This document shows positions 6,590 to 14,880 of a DNA stretch of 22,585 nucleotides, one piece after another. Each line of letters starts with the position of its first letter. Position 1 is the first letter of the stretch. The translations under genes and the position numbers were made by a program. The stretch is from an uncultured Burkholderiales bacterium. Lineage in GTDB: Bacteria; Pseudomonadota; Gammaproteobacteria; Burkholderiales; Burkholderiaceae_D. The stretch lies in NCBI GenBank assembly GCA_937872165.1, contig CALMOR010000133.1, positions 1 through 22,585 on the forward strand, written 5' to 3'. The notes beneath the pieces are model-generated. The model worked only from the letters and a program-made list of their open reading frames with translations, did no database searches and was not told the origin of the DNA.

Positions 6590-8020
6590 TCACTTCGCGA
6601 AGAGCGGTGCCGATGAGGCCTGGGCGGCCGCGGTCGTCTCCGTCCTCGTCGTCGAGCGATGCATCGGCCGACCGATCGGGACGTAGTCGAGATCGAAGGC
6701 CGCGATGCGCTCCGGGTCGTAGAGGTTGCGACCGTCGAAGACGACCTTCTCGGACAAGCGCTTCTGCATCGCCTCGAAGTCGGGGCTGCGGAAGGCCTTC
6801 CACTCGGTGACGATCACGAGCGCGTCGGCGCCGTCGAGCGCGGCCTCCGGGGTGTCCGCGTAGCCGATGCGTTCGAGCAACGCCGGACGGTCCGCGAAGT
6901 CGAGCGCCATCACGCGCTTCGCCTCGTCCATCGCGACCGGGTCGTGCGCGGTGACCGAGCCGCCGCGCTCGACGATCTGTCCGATCAGCACCCGCGACGG
7001 CGCTTCGCGCATGTCGTCGGTGTTGGGCTTGAACGCGAGCCCCCAGACCGCGAAGCGACGGCCGCTCAAGTCTTCGCCGAAGCGGGCCACGACCTTGTCG
7101 ACGAGCACGGTCTTCTGCGCCTCGTTGGCCGCCTCGACGGCCTCGAGGATGCGCGACGGCCGGCCGGCCTCGATGCCGCTGCGCTGGAGCGCCTGCACGT
7201 CCTTCGGGAAGCACGAGCCGCCGTAGCCGCAGCCGGCGTACAGGAAGTGATAGCCGATGCGCGGGTCCGAGCCGATGCCCTGCCGGACGAGCTCGATGTC
7301 GGCGCCGAGCACCTCGGCGAGATTGGCGAGCTCGTTCATGAACGAGATGCGGGTCGCGAGCATCGCGTTGGCCGCGTACTTCGTCAGCTCGGCCGAGCGG
7401 ACGTCCATGAACAGCATGCGGTCGTGGTTGCGCTGGAACGGCGAGTACAGCGAGCGCATCGCTCGGCGCGCGCGCTCGCCGCTCGCATCCGACGCGCAGC
7501 CGAGCACGATGCGGTCGGGCCGCATGAAGTCCTCGACGGCCGCGCCCTCCTTCAGGAACTCGGGATTGGAGACGACCGTGAACGGTTGCGCGACGCCGCG
7601 CTTCGCGAGCTCGTCGTCGATCGCTGCGCGGACCTTGTCGGCGGTGCCGACCGGCACCGTCGACTTGTCGACCACGACCTTGAAGCCGTCCATGTGGCGG
7701 CCGATGTTGCGCGCCGCCGCGGTCACGTACTGCAGGTCCGCGGAGCCGTCCTCGTCGGGCGGCGTGCCGACCGCGATGAACTGCACCTCGCCGTGCGCGA
7801 CGGCCTTCGCGATGTCGGTGGTGAACGAGATGCGGCCGGCGGCCCGGTTGCGCGCGACCATCTCGAGCAGGCCCGGCTCGTGGATCGGGATGCCGCCGCC
7901 GTTCAGGATCTCGATCTTCCTCGCATCGACGTCGAGGCAGACCACGTGGTTGCCCACTTCGGCCAGACACGCGCCGGTGACGAGACCGACATAGCCGCTT
8001 CCTACGATGGTGACTTTCAT
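6590..8020 (-). CDS. ugd: UDP-glucose 6-dehydrogenase
   Basis: The enzyme oxidises UDP-glucose twice with NAD+ to UDP-glucuronate, a precursor for exopolysaccharide, capsule or lipid A sugar modification. The 476-residue protein has the N-terminal NAD motif GSGYVG (residues 7-12), the FIAVGTPPDEDG loop, the middle-domain ELTKYAANAML (K214, N218), and the catalytic cysteine C270 in CGYGGSCFPKD. The C-terminal domain holds AVWGLAFKPNTDDMREAPS. After the usual end near IGRPM there is a tail of about 28 residues rich in Ser, Thr and Ala. The ATG overlaps the lapB stop by 4 bases (ATGA), implying coupling. ugd is not normally part of the lapAB-hldE block, so this looks like a lineage-specific insertion. 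Confidence 0.95.
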   Translation of the reverse strand: MKVTIVGSGYVGLVTGACLAEVGNHVVCLDVDARKIEILNGGGIPIHEPGLLEMVARNRAAGRISFTTDIAKAVAHGEVQFIAVGTPPDEDGSADLQYVTAAARNIGRHMDGFKVVVDKSTVPVGTADKVRAAIDDELAKRGVAQPFTVVSNPEFLKEGAAVEDFMRPDRIVLGCASDASGERARRAMRSLYSPFQRNHDRMLFMDVRSAELTKYAANAMLATRISFMNELANLAEVLGADIELVRQGIGSDPRIGYHFLYAGCGYGGSCFPKDVQALQRSGIEAGRPSRILEAVEAANEAQKTVLVDKVVARFGEDLSGRRFAVWGLAFKPNTDDMREAPSRVLIGQIVERGGSVTAHDPVAMDEAKRVMALDFADRPALLERIGYADTPEAALDGADALVIVTEWKAFRSPDFEAMQKRLSEKVVFDGRNLYDPERIAAFDLDYVPIGRPMHRSTTRTETTAAAQASSAPLFAK

Positions 8021-9210
8021 GGGTGCTGGTTCCTCTGCGTTTCGAGTTCTTCGGTACGGCGGGGCGGATAGCTTTCCCAGTTGGCGCAGCCGGGACACTG
8101 CCAGTAGAACGAGCGCGCCTTGAAGCCGCAATGGGAACAGACGTAGCGGCCGAGACGGCGGGTGTGGTTCTGCAGCAGGTTCTTGACGACCTCGAGGTCG
8201 CCGCGGTCCTCCTGCGTGGGCAACGCGAGCGCGCCGCGCGTGTCGAGGTACTGCGCGAGCGCGAGCAGGCTCGGACCGCGATGCAGCTCCTGTCGCGCGA
8301 CCTCGTTGGCGGCCTCGACGCCCTGCGCCGTGCGGACCGCCCTCACCACGGTCTCGAGGAGGTCGATCGACGGATTGGCCTCGAGCCACGAGCGCAGCAG
8401 CTTCAGGCCTTCCTCGCCGCGACCGAGGCGCAGGAACGCGTCCATCAGCCGGTCGCCGATCAGCGACACGTACGGCGCGTTCTGCTGCTCGACGCGCTTC
8501 CAAGACACGATGGCGTCCTCGTCGCGCTGTTCCTGGGCGGCGATGTCGCCGAGTTGCATCAGCGCGCGGACGTTCTGGCGATTGATGGCCAGCGCATCGC
8601 CGAGCGCGGCCTTCGCGTCGTCGAGCCGCGACTCGTTCTGCGCGAGCTGCGCGATCTCGCAATGGAACTGCGCGATGCGGATCTGGTTCGAGCCCGCCCC
8701 GGCCCGCTGCAACGCCTCGGCGATCTCGATCGCCTGCTTCCACTCCTTCTCGATCTCGAAGATCTCGAGGAGGCGTCGCTGCGCGTCGGTGCCGTAGTGC
8801 GTGCCGTCGAGCTGCCGGAAGGTCTCCTCGGCACGGTCGAGCAGGCCGGCCTTGAGGTAGTCGATGCCGAGCTCGAACAGCGCGTGGTGGCGATGGTCGT
8901 CCGGCAGGTCCGGACGGTTCAACAGGTTCTGGTGCATGCGGATCGCCCGCTCGATCTCGCCGCGACGGCGGAACAGGCTGCCGAGCGCGAAGTGCAGCTC
9001 GATCGTCTCGGGGTCGAGCGTGACGACTTCGATGAACGCGTCGATCGCGCGGTCGGGCTGCTCCGACAGCAGGAAGTTGAGGCCCTTGAAGTACGACCTC
9101 GGCAGGCTGCGCGACTCGCTCAGCAACGCCCGCAGGTCGACCCGCGCGGCGATCCAGCCGAGCGCGAACGCGCCGGCGATCGCGAGCAGCCACCATTGCT
9201 GGAATTCCAT
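8017..9210 (-). CDS. lapB: Lipopolysaccharide assembly protein B
   Basis: LapB (YciM) is an inner-membrane-anchored TPR protein that regulates LPS synthesis, in enterobacteria by promoting FtsH-mediated degradation of LpxC. The 397-residue product, of usual length, begins with one hydrophobic helix (residues 6-20), continues with a long array of TPR-like helices (for example IDAFIEVVTLDPETIELHF near residues 56-74), and ends with a rubredoxin-like zinc site of two pairs, C358-C361 and C372-C375. The order lapA then lapB downstream of ihfB is standard. Its stop overlaps the ugd start. Confidence 0.95.
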   Translation of the reverse strand: MEFQQWWLLAIAGAFALGWIAARVDLRALLSESRSLPRSYFKGLNFLLSEQPDRAIDAFIEVVTLDPETIELHFALGSLFRRRGEIERAIRMHQNLLNRPDLPDDHRHHALFELGIDYLKAGLLDRAEETFRQLDGTHYGTDAQRRLLEIFEIEKEWKQAIEIAEALQRAGAGSNQIRIAQFHCEIAQLAQNESRLDDAKAALGDALAINRQNVRALMQLGDIAAQEQRDEDAIVSWKRVEQQNAPYVSLIGDRLMDAFLRLGRGEEGLKLLRSWLEANPSIDLLETVVRAVRTAQGVEAANEVARQELHRGPSLLALAQYLDTRGALALPTQEDRGDLEVVKNLLQNHTRRLGRYVCSHCGFKARSFYWQCPGCANWESYPPRRTEELETQRNQHP

Positions 9211-9232
9211 GCGTCCGCGGTCCGGGCTGCGG

Positions 9233-9580
9233 TCAGGTCGTCGTGCGTGCGCCGCGGGCGACGCTCTGGATCGCGTCGGTGGCGCCGACGTCGAAGCCCG
9301 ACGTGCCGCCGCGGGGCGCGAGCGGGGTCGTGTCGACGGGCTTGTTGGCGACGCGCCGCAGGCGACGGATCTCGACGCGCTGGCGGATCCATACCGGCAT
9401 CAACGCGATGAACCCGAACGCGAAGCCGGCGATGAAGAACGCGAGCAGCAATGCGATCAGCGGGGCCCGGGTGCTCAGGCCGGCGAAGAAATGGAGATCG
9501 GTGATCGCGGTGTTGTTGACCGCGAACGCGAACAGGACGAGGAAGACGACGAGCCAGAGGGCTCCGATCACGATGCGCAT
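9233..9580 (-). CDS. lapA: Lipopolysaccharide assembly protein A (DUF1049)
   Basis: This 115-residue membrane protein has two helices, about residues 5-22 and 41-63, connected by a loop containing NNTAITDLHFFAG, the typical LapA/YciS pattern. It acts with LapB in coordinating LPS assembly at the inner membrane. The C-terminal 40 residues are basic and then polar and probably cytoplasmic. ATG 9580 is preceded by a clean AGGAG ribosome binding site. It lies 44 bases after ihfB and 22 bases before lapB, all on the same strand. Confidence 0.9.
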   Translation of the reverse strand: MRIVIGALWLVVFLVLFAFAVNNTAITDLHFFAGLSTRAPLIALLLAFFIAGFAFGFIALMPVWIRQRVEIRRLRRVANKPVDTTPLAPRGGTSGFDVGATDAIQSVARGARTTT

Positions 9581-9624
9581 GGATGCTCCTTCTCGACCTC
9601 GTCGCTACGCCGGCTCGGTCGCGC

Positions 9625-9954
<330 letters not shown>

Positions 9955-10022
9955 GCGTGCGGTGATGGAATCGGCGACGTCGGATCACGCATCGGACACC
10001 GGGACGACGAACCGGGCACCGA

Positions 10023-10062
10023 CAAAAAACATGCGGACGGGCGCCGGGCGCACGTCCGCATG
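10023..10062 (-). terminator. Rho-independent terminator after rpsA
   Basis: A perfect 10-base inverted repeat (10030-10039 CATGCGGACG and 10053-10062 CGTCCGCATG) with a 13-base GC-rich loop is followed, on the minus strand, by TTTTTTG (10023-10029). It begins 30 bases after the rpsA stop and precedes ihfB. This is a textbook intrinsic terminator that should separate rpsA from ihfB at least partially. Confidence 0.85.
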
Positions 10063-10092
10063 GTCACTGCTTCGTTCGAAACGGGCGGGCGA

Positions 10093-11832
10093 TCAGTTCT
10101 GCTGGTTGCCGCTGTCCATCTTGGCCTTCAGCAGCGCACCGAGGTTGGTGGTGCCGGTCGCGGCACCGCTCTCGGCGGCCATGCGGGCCATCTGTTCCTG
10201 CGTGTCGGCGCTGTCCTTCGCCTTGATCGACAGGTTGATGCTGCGGTTCTTGCGATCGACGTTGATGACCATCGCGTTGACCGCCTCGCCTTCCTTCAGC
10301 ACGTTGCGGGCATCCTCGACGCGATCGCGCGAGATCTCCGACGCGCGCAGATAGCCTTCGATGTCGCCGGCGATCGTGATGACCGCGCCCTTGGCATCGA
10401 CCGACTTGACCGTGCCGTCGACGATCGCGCCCTTCTCGTAGGTCGACGCGAAGTTGGAGAACGGGTCTCCTTCCATCTGCTTGACGCCGAGCGAGATGCG
10501 CTCGCGCTCGAGATCGATCGCGAGGACGATGGCTTCGAGGTCGTCGCCCTTCTTGAACTTCCGCACGGCTTCCTCGCCGGGCTCGTTCCACGACAGGTCC
10601 GACAGGTGGACCAGGCCGTCGATGCCGCCGGGCAGGCCGATGAACACGCCGAAGTCGGTGATCGACTTGATGGCGCCCGAGACCTTGTCGCCCTTCTTGT
10701 GATTGAGCGAGAACTCTTCCCACGGGTTCGGCTTGCACTGCTTCATGCCGAGGCTGATGCGGCGACGGTCCTCGTCGATCTCGAGGACCATGACCTCGAC
10801 CTCGTCGCCGAGCGCGACGACCTTGGCCGGCGAGATGTTGCGGTTGGTCCAGTCCATCTCGGAGACGTGGACGAGGCCTTCGATGCCCTGCTCGACCTCG
10901 ACGAACGCGCCGTAGTCGGTGATGTTGGTGACCTTGCCGAACAGCCGCGTGCCCGACGGATAGCGGCGCGACAGGCCGACCCACGGGTCTTCGCCGAGCT
11001 GCTTCACGCCCAGCGAGACGCGGTTCTTCTCCTGGTCGAACTTGAGCACCTTGGCGGTGATCTCCTGGCCGACCGAGATCAGTTCCGACGGGTGACGCAC
11101 GCGACGCCACGCGAGGTCGGTGATGTGCAGCAGGCCGTCGATGCCGCCGAGGTCGACGAACGCGCCGTAGTCGGTGATGTTCTTGACGACGCCGGTGACG
11201 ATGGTGCCTTCCTTCAGCGTCTCGAGCAGCTTGGCGCGCTCTTCGCCCATCGACGCCTCGACGACGGCGCGGCGCGAGACGACGACGTTGTTGCGCTTGC
11301 GATCGAGCTTGATGACCTTGAAGTCGAAGGTCTTGCCTTCGAACGGCGTGGTGTCCTTGACCGGGCGGGTGTCGACCAGCGAGCCCGGCAGGAAGGCGCG
11401 GATGCCGTTGGTCATGACGGTGAGGCCGCCCTTGACCTTGCCGGTGATGGTGCCGGTGATCTGCTCGCCGGAGTCGAGCGCCTTCTCGAGCGCCATCCAC
11501 GAAGCGAGGCGCTTGGCCTTGTCGCGGCTCAACAGCGTGTCGCCGAAGCCGTTCTCGAGCGATTCGATCGCCACCGAGACGAAGTCGCCCGGCTTGGCTT
11601 CGATCTCGCCCAGGTCGTTCTTGAATTCCTCGACCGGGATGAAGCTTTCCGACTTGAGTCCCGCATTGACGACCACGAAGTTGTAGTCGACGCGAACGAC
11701 CTCGGCCGTGATCACCTCGCCCGCGCGCATGTCCTGGTGCGTCAGGCTGTCTTCGAACATTGCAGCAAACGAATCGGGATTCATTCCCGCGAATTGCTTG
11801 GCCTCGGGCGAGGCTAGGTTGGTAATTGCCAT
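10093..11832 (-). CDS. rpsA: 30S ribosomal protein S1
   Basis: S1 binds mRNA on the 30S subunit and is needed to start translation of messages with weak Shine-Dalgarno sequences. The 579-residue protein has six S1 (OB-fold) repeats, roughly at residues 35-100, 118-185, 205-273, 290-360, 377-447 and 464-533. The central repeats show the expected ITDYGAFVDL, ITDYGAFVEV and ITDFGVFIGL motifs. It begins MAITNLAS at ATG 11832. An internal MNPDSFAAMF at residue 17 resembles the usual N-terminus, so a shorter start is possible. No clear Shine-Dalgarno sequence precedes the ATG, which is also the case for E. coli rpsA, where S1 controls its own translation. cmk upstream and ihfB downstream match the conserved order. 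Confidence 0.97.
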   Translation of the reverse strand: MAITNLASPEAKQFAGMNPDSFAAMFEDSLTHQDMRAGEVITAEVVRVDYNFVVVNAGLKSESFIPVEEFKNDLGEIEAKPGDFVSVAIESLENGFGDTLLSRDKAKRLASWMALEKALDSGEQITGTITGKVKGGLTVMTNGIRAFLPGSLVDTRPVKDTTPFEGKTFDFKVIKLDRKRNNVVVSRRAVVEASMGEERAKLLETLKEGTIVTGVVKNITDYGAFVDLGGIDGLLHITDLAWRRVRHPSELISVGQEITAKVLKFDQEKNRVSLGVKQLGEDPWVGLSRRYPSGTRLFGKVTNITDYGAFVEVEQGIEGLVHVSEMDWTNRNISPAKVVALGDEVEVMVLEIDEDRRRISLGMKQCKPNPWEEFSLNHKKGDKVSGAIKSITDFGVFIGLPGGIDGLVHLSDLSWNEPGEEAVRKFKKGDDLEAIVLAIDLERERISLGVKQMEGDPFSNFASTYEKGAIVDGTVKSVDAKGAVITIAGDIEGYLRASEISRDRVEDARNVLKEGEAVNAMVINVDRKNRSINLSIKAKDSADTQEQMARMAAESGAATGTTNLGALLKAKMDSGNQQN

Positions 11833-11888
11833 GTAAGTTTGAAAACCGCGACGTACGCGGACCTTGTCGGGGGTTAGTGGGAGACTTC

Positions 11889-11924
11889 CGCCGTCCGTGC
11901 ATCCAGGAATTCGGAAGGACGGCG
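11889..11924 (-). promoter_or_regulatory. Stem-loop in the rpsA leader
   Basis: A perfect 8-base inverted repeat, CGCCGTCC at 11889-11896 and GGACGGCG at 11917-11924, with a 20-base loop lies at or just after the predicted transcription start, about 57 bases before the rpsA ATG. Leader hairpins take part in S1 autoregulation in E. coli; that this one does so is inference. The outermost bases of the 11917-11924 arm may lie upstream of the true start site. Confidence 0.3.
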
Positions 11925-11953
11925 AGGTTAGCAGGAAAGGCTTTGCCGATCAA
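11925..11953 (-). promoter_or_regulatory. Candidate sigma-70 promoter of rpsA
   Basis: On the minus strand there is TTGATC (-35, 11948-11953), a 17-base spacer, and an extended -10, TGC followed by TAACCT (hexamer 11925-11930). The -35 matches the consensus at 4 of 6 positions and the -10 at 3 of 6, helped by the TGn extension. Transcription would begin near 11918, leaving an 80-90 base leader. It falls in a locally AT-richer patch within GC-rich DNA. Confidence 0.5.
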
Positions 11954-11974
11954 CTGTTTAAGCGGCCGACGAAG

Positions 11975-12046
11975 GCGCCGTAGCGCGCTCCGACCGCCGC
12001 GGGGAAAACAGCGGTGGACACCGCTCCTCTTCCGTCGCTACGGCGC
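11975..12046. repeat. Long inverted repeat in the cmk-rpsA gap
   Basis: GCGCCGTAGCG at 11975-11985 and CGCTACGGCGC at 12036-12046 form a perfect 11-base inverted repeat around 50 bases, within which lies the small hairpin at 12004-12025. A further partial pairing option exists (GCGCTCCG at 11985-11992 with CGGAGCGC at 12050-12057). The structure could be the 3' end processing or termination region of cmk, or a protein-binding site; nothing in the sequence decides. Confidence 0.45.
12004..12025 (-). terminator. Possible terminator downstream of cmk
   Basis: On the minus strand AGCGGTG and CACCGCT (12010-12025) form a compact hairpin followed by GTTTTCCCC. It lies about 65 bases after the cmk stop and upstream of the rpsA promoter. 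The T-run is only four long, so termination may be partial. Confidence 0.4.
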
Positions 12047-12089
12047 GGCCGGAGCGCGGTTCGCACGATCGACGACGACGCCGGACGCG

Positions 12090-12791
12090 TCAGCGAGCTC
12101 CGCCCGCGACGCCCTTCGCCCGCGCCAGCTCCAGCACCGCGGCGATGACTTCGTCGAGTCCGAGGTGCGAACTGTCGATCGTGATCGCGTCGGGCGCGGC
12201 CACGAGCGGGGCGACCTCGCGGTTCGCGTCGCGCGCATCGCGCTCGTGCAAGGCCGTCTTCAGCATGTCGAGGTCCGCGGTCGCGCCCCGCTCGATCAAC
12301 TGCCGATGTCGTCGCCCGGCACGTGCCTCGACGTCGGCGACGAGGAACACCTTGAGCTCGGCCCGGGGAAAGACGACGGTGCCCATGTCGCGTCCGTCGG
12401 CGACCAGGCCGGGCGGCCGGCGGAACGCGCGCTGACGGTCGAGCAACGCGGCGCGCAACGCCGGGAACGGCGCGATCGCCGACGCGAGGTTGCCGATGCG
12501 CTCGGCACGGATCTCGTCGGTCACGTCGCGGTCGTCCATGAAGATGCGGCTCGACGTGAAGGTCGGCTCGAGCGCCAGAGCGCAGGCCGCCAGTTCGGCC
12601 TCGTCGTCGAGGTCGATGCCGAGACGCTCGGCATCGAGCGCGGTCAGTCGATACAGCGCTCCGCTGTCGAGCACGTGGAAGCCGAGGGCCGCCGCGACGC
12701 CATCGGCCACGCTTCCCTTGCCCGAGGCCGTGGGGCCGTCGATCGTGATGACCGGCGCGGATCGCGGAGGGAGCTCAGGCATGGGCGACAT
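12090..12791 (-). CDS. cmk: Cytidylate kinase
   Basis: The enzyme phosphorylates CMP and dCMP with ATP in pyrimidine nucleotide recycling. The 233-residue protein has the P-loop GPTASGKGS near residue 19, LDSGALYR in the NMP-binding part, VADGRDMGTVVFP, and a lid region with RRHRQL and the HERDARDANRE motif typical of bacterial Cmk. The start is ATG 12791 (MSPMPELP) or ATG 12782 (MPELP); either overlaps the end of aroA (stop 12775), by 17 or 8 bases, so the two are translationally linked. The aroA-cmk-rpsA order is widely conserved in proteobacteria. Confidence 0.95.
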   Translation of the reverse strand: MSPMPELPPRSAPVITIDGPTASGKGSVADGVAAALGFHVLDSGALYRLTALDAERLGIDLDDEAELAACALALEPTFTSSRIFMDDRDVTDEIRAERIGNLASAIAPFPALRAALLDRQRAFRRPPGLVADGRDMGTVVFPRAELKVFLVADVEARAGRRHRQLIERGATADLDMLKTALHERDARDANREVAPLVAAPDAITIDSSHLGLDEVIAAVLELARAKGVAGGAR

Positions 12792-14157
12792 GGGCGAGTG
12801 CCGTCGAGGTCCGGTCGACCAGGGCCTCGAAGCGCTCGAAGTAGTCGGGGAAGGTCTTCGCGACGCAGTCCGGATCCTCGATGCGGATCGGGATGCCGAG
12901 GAAGCACGCGAGCGAGAAGCACATCGCGATGCGATGGTCGTCGTAGGTCGCGATCGAGACCACGGCGCCGCGCGCCGCGCGGTCCATCAGCAGCGCGATC
13001 GCCGCATGCGGCAGCGGCGCCACGCGCAGCCAGTCGTCGCCGGCCTCGATCGCGCCGCCGAATTTCGCGAGCTCGGTCGACATCGCCGCGAGCCGGTCGG
13101 TCTCCTTGACGCGCCAGCTGCCGACGTTGCGCAACGTGCAGGGTCCGTCGGCGAAGAGCGCCAGCACCGCGATCGTCATCGCCGCATCGGGGATGTCGTT
13201 GAAGTCCGCGTCGACGGCACGCGGCCGGAAGCCCGAACGGATGCCCGGCGACGCGATGTCGATCGCGCGATCGGATCGCGTCACCCGTGCGCCCATCGCG
13301 ATCAGCACGTCGACGAAGCGCGCGTCGCCCTGCAGGCTGGCACGCGCGATCCCTTCGACCCGGACCGGCCCGCCACCGAGCAGGCCGGCCGCGAGCAGGT
13401 ACGAGGCCGACGACGCGTCGCCTTCGACGCAGAAGGTCTCGACGGCCGAATACCGCGCACCGCGCGCGACGTGGAAGCGCTGCGACGTCGCCTCGTCGAC
13501 GTCGACACCGAAGAGCCGCATCAGCGCGATGGTGAGGTCGACGTAAGGACGCGAGATCAGGTCCCCTTCCACCTCGATCGCGAGCCCCGCGTCGCGTGCC
13601 AGCAGAGGCGCGGCCTGCAGCAGGCCGGTGAGGAACTGGCTCGACGCGCTGCCGTCGATCCGCAGCACGCGGTGCGGGGTCGGCGGCAGCGCCGCCGGCT
13701 CGATCGTCAGCGGCGGGCATCCGGGCGTCGCCTCGAACGCGATGCGCGCACCGACGGCGGTCAGCGCGTCGACGAGATCGCCGATCGGCCGCTCGTGCAT
13801 GCGGGCCACGCCGGAGAGTCGGTAGCGACCGCCGGCGAACGCGAGCGCCGCGACGAGGGTGCGGATCGACAGGCCCGAGTTGCCGACGAAGAGGTCGGCC
13901 TCGCGCGCGGGGAACGCGGCTGCGCCGTGCACGACGACGACCCCGTCGCCCGCCTCGGCGATCGGCACGCCGAGCTTCCGCAGCGCGTCGAGCATCACGG
14001 TCGTGTCGTCCGAACGCAGCAGTCCTTCGATGCGGGTCGCCCCGTCGGCGAGCGCGGCGAGCAGCAGCACGCGGATCGAGATGCTCTTCGAACCCGGCAC
14101 CGCGACCGAGCCGCGGGCGGCCATCGCCGGGGCCAGATCGAGGGAGGGACGCCGCAT
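12775..14157 (-). CDS. aroA: 3-phosphoshikimate 1-carboxyvinyltransferase (EPSP synthase)
   Basis: AroA joins shikimate 3-phosphate and PEP to make EPSP in the shikimate pathway. The 460-residue protein carries the expected motifs: PGSKSIS near residues 21-27, SRPYVDLT, FNDIPDAAMT, SWRVKETDR and TYDDHRIAMCFS. Two places are unusual. The near-invariant asparagine of the SNR triplet is isoleucine (SISIR, residue 28). The glycine loop reads GNSGLSIRTL (residues 92-101), where E. coli has GNAGTAMRPL, so positions equivalent to T97 and P101 are Leu and Thr. The ATG at 14157 lies 5 bases after the DUF2127 stop, so aroA is probably transcribed from upstream of that gene rather than from tyrA. The end overlaps cmk. 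Confidence 0.95.
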   Translation of the reverse strand: MRRPSLDLAPAMAARGSVAVPGSKSISIRVLLLAALADGATRIEGLLRSDDTTVMLDALRKLGVPIAEAGDGVVVVHGAAAFPAREADLFVGNSGLSIRTLVAALAFAGGRYRLSGVARMHERPIGDLVDALTAVGARIAFEATPGCPPLTIEPAALPPTPHRVLRIDGSASSQFLTGLLQAAPLLARDAGLAIEVEGDLISRPYVDLTIALMRLFGVDVDEATSQRFHVARGARYSAVETFCVEGDASSASYLLAAGLLGGGPVRVEGIARASLQGDARFVDVLIAMGARVTRSDRAIDIASPGIRSGFRPRAVDADFNDIPDAAMTIAVLALFADGPCTLRNVGSWRVKETDRLAAMSTELAKFGGAIEAGDDWLRVAPLPHAAIALLMDRAARGAVVSIATYDDHRIAMCFSLACFLGIPIRIEDPDCVAKTFPDYFERFEALVDRTSTALAHVAHA

Positions 14158-14162
14158 CGTCG

Positions 14163-14696
14163 TCAGGCCACGACCACGTGCCGCGTCCGGTTGCGCCACA
14201 GCAGCACGACGATCGCGATGTTGACCGCGAACAGCGCCACGCTCGTCCAGGTGAAACGTCCTAGCATCTCGCGGATCTCGAGCGGCAGGTACAGCGCCGC
14301 GCTCGCGATGCCGAGCATCCAGCCCCAGCGCTTCTCGAACCAGAGTCCGTAGGCTTCGACGAAGCGCAGCAGCGCATACAGCAGCGCGCCGGCCGCGAGC
14401 AGCACGAGGCGCATGTCCTGGAGATGCTCCAGCGCGCGCTGGAAGATGTGCGACGTGTGCCCGGCCGGGTTCAGATGGAAGTGCCCGACGATCTCCTCGA
14501 TCGAGCGCTCCTCGTCGGGCCGGAGGAAGTAGACGGCGAGCCCCGCGGCCAGGAGCACCAGTACGCCCTTGACCGCCTCCCATGCCGCGATGACGCGGAT
14601 GCTGGCCTCGCCCGCGAAACCGGGCGCGATGGCGACCGTCAGCGGGTACGGGTCGCGAGCCGTGCCGACGGCGGGTTTCGATGAAGGAATGATCAT
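14163..14696 (-). CDS. DUF2127-type integral membrane protein
   Basis: The 177-residue product (from ATG 14696; a GTG at 14762 would add 22 residues) has four hydrophobic segments: WEAVKGVLVLLAAGLAVYF, MRLVLLAAGALLYALLRFVEAY, WMLGIASAALYLPLEI and SVALFAVNIAIVVLLW. Between the first two lies a charged loop with FHLNPAGHTS. The RFVEAYGLW, KRWGW and YLPLEI pattern is characteristic of the DUF2127 family, whose function is not established. It lies immediately upstream of aroA (5-base gap) and is divergent from the patatin gene, suggesting it now supplies the promoter of the aroA-cmk unit. Confidence 0.8.
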   Translation of the reverse strand: MIIPSSKPAVGTARDPYPLTVAIAPGFAGEASIRVIAAWEAVKGVLVLLAAGLAVYFLRPDEERSIEEIVGHFHLNPAGHTSHIFQRALEHLQDMRLVLLAAGALLYALLRFVEAYGLWFEKRWGWMLGIASAALYLPLEIREMLGRFTWTSVALFAVNIAIVVLLWRNRTRHVVVA

Positions 14697-14787
14697 GAGG
14701 GAGGTCGCGTCCCGGACCGTCCGAAGCGGTGCCGCGGCGCTCGGCCGACGCTCGGCAATCACTGCGCCATCGGTGCGCCGTCGAACC

Positions 14788-14815
14788 GGGACGCGCTATG
14801 GTACCGGAGCATAAT
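14788..14815 (+). promoter_or_regulatory. Weak candidate promoter of the patatin-bdhA operon
   Basis: CATAAT at 14810-14815 matches the -10 consensus at 5 of 6. At 16 bases upstream GGGACG (14788-14793) shares only the GAC core with TTGACA. It lies in the 184-base gap between divergent genes and would give a leader of about 60 bases before ATG 14881. The -35 is poor, so this is a suggestion. Confidence 0.3.
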
Positions 14816-14880
14816 CGCGTCCCTCGATCGGACCGTCGCCGCGATCCGGCCGCCGTCGCTTTCCTCCGCCGACCCTCGCG

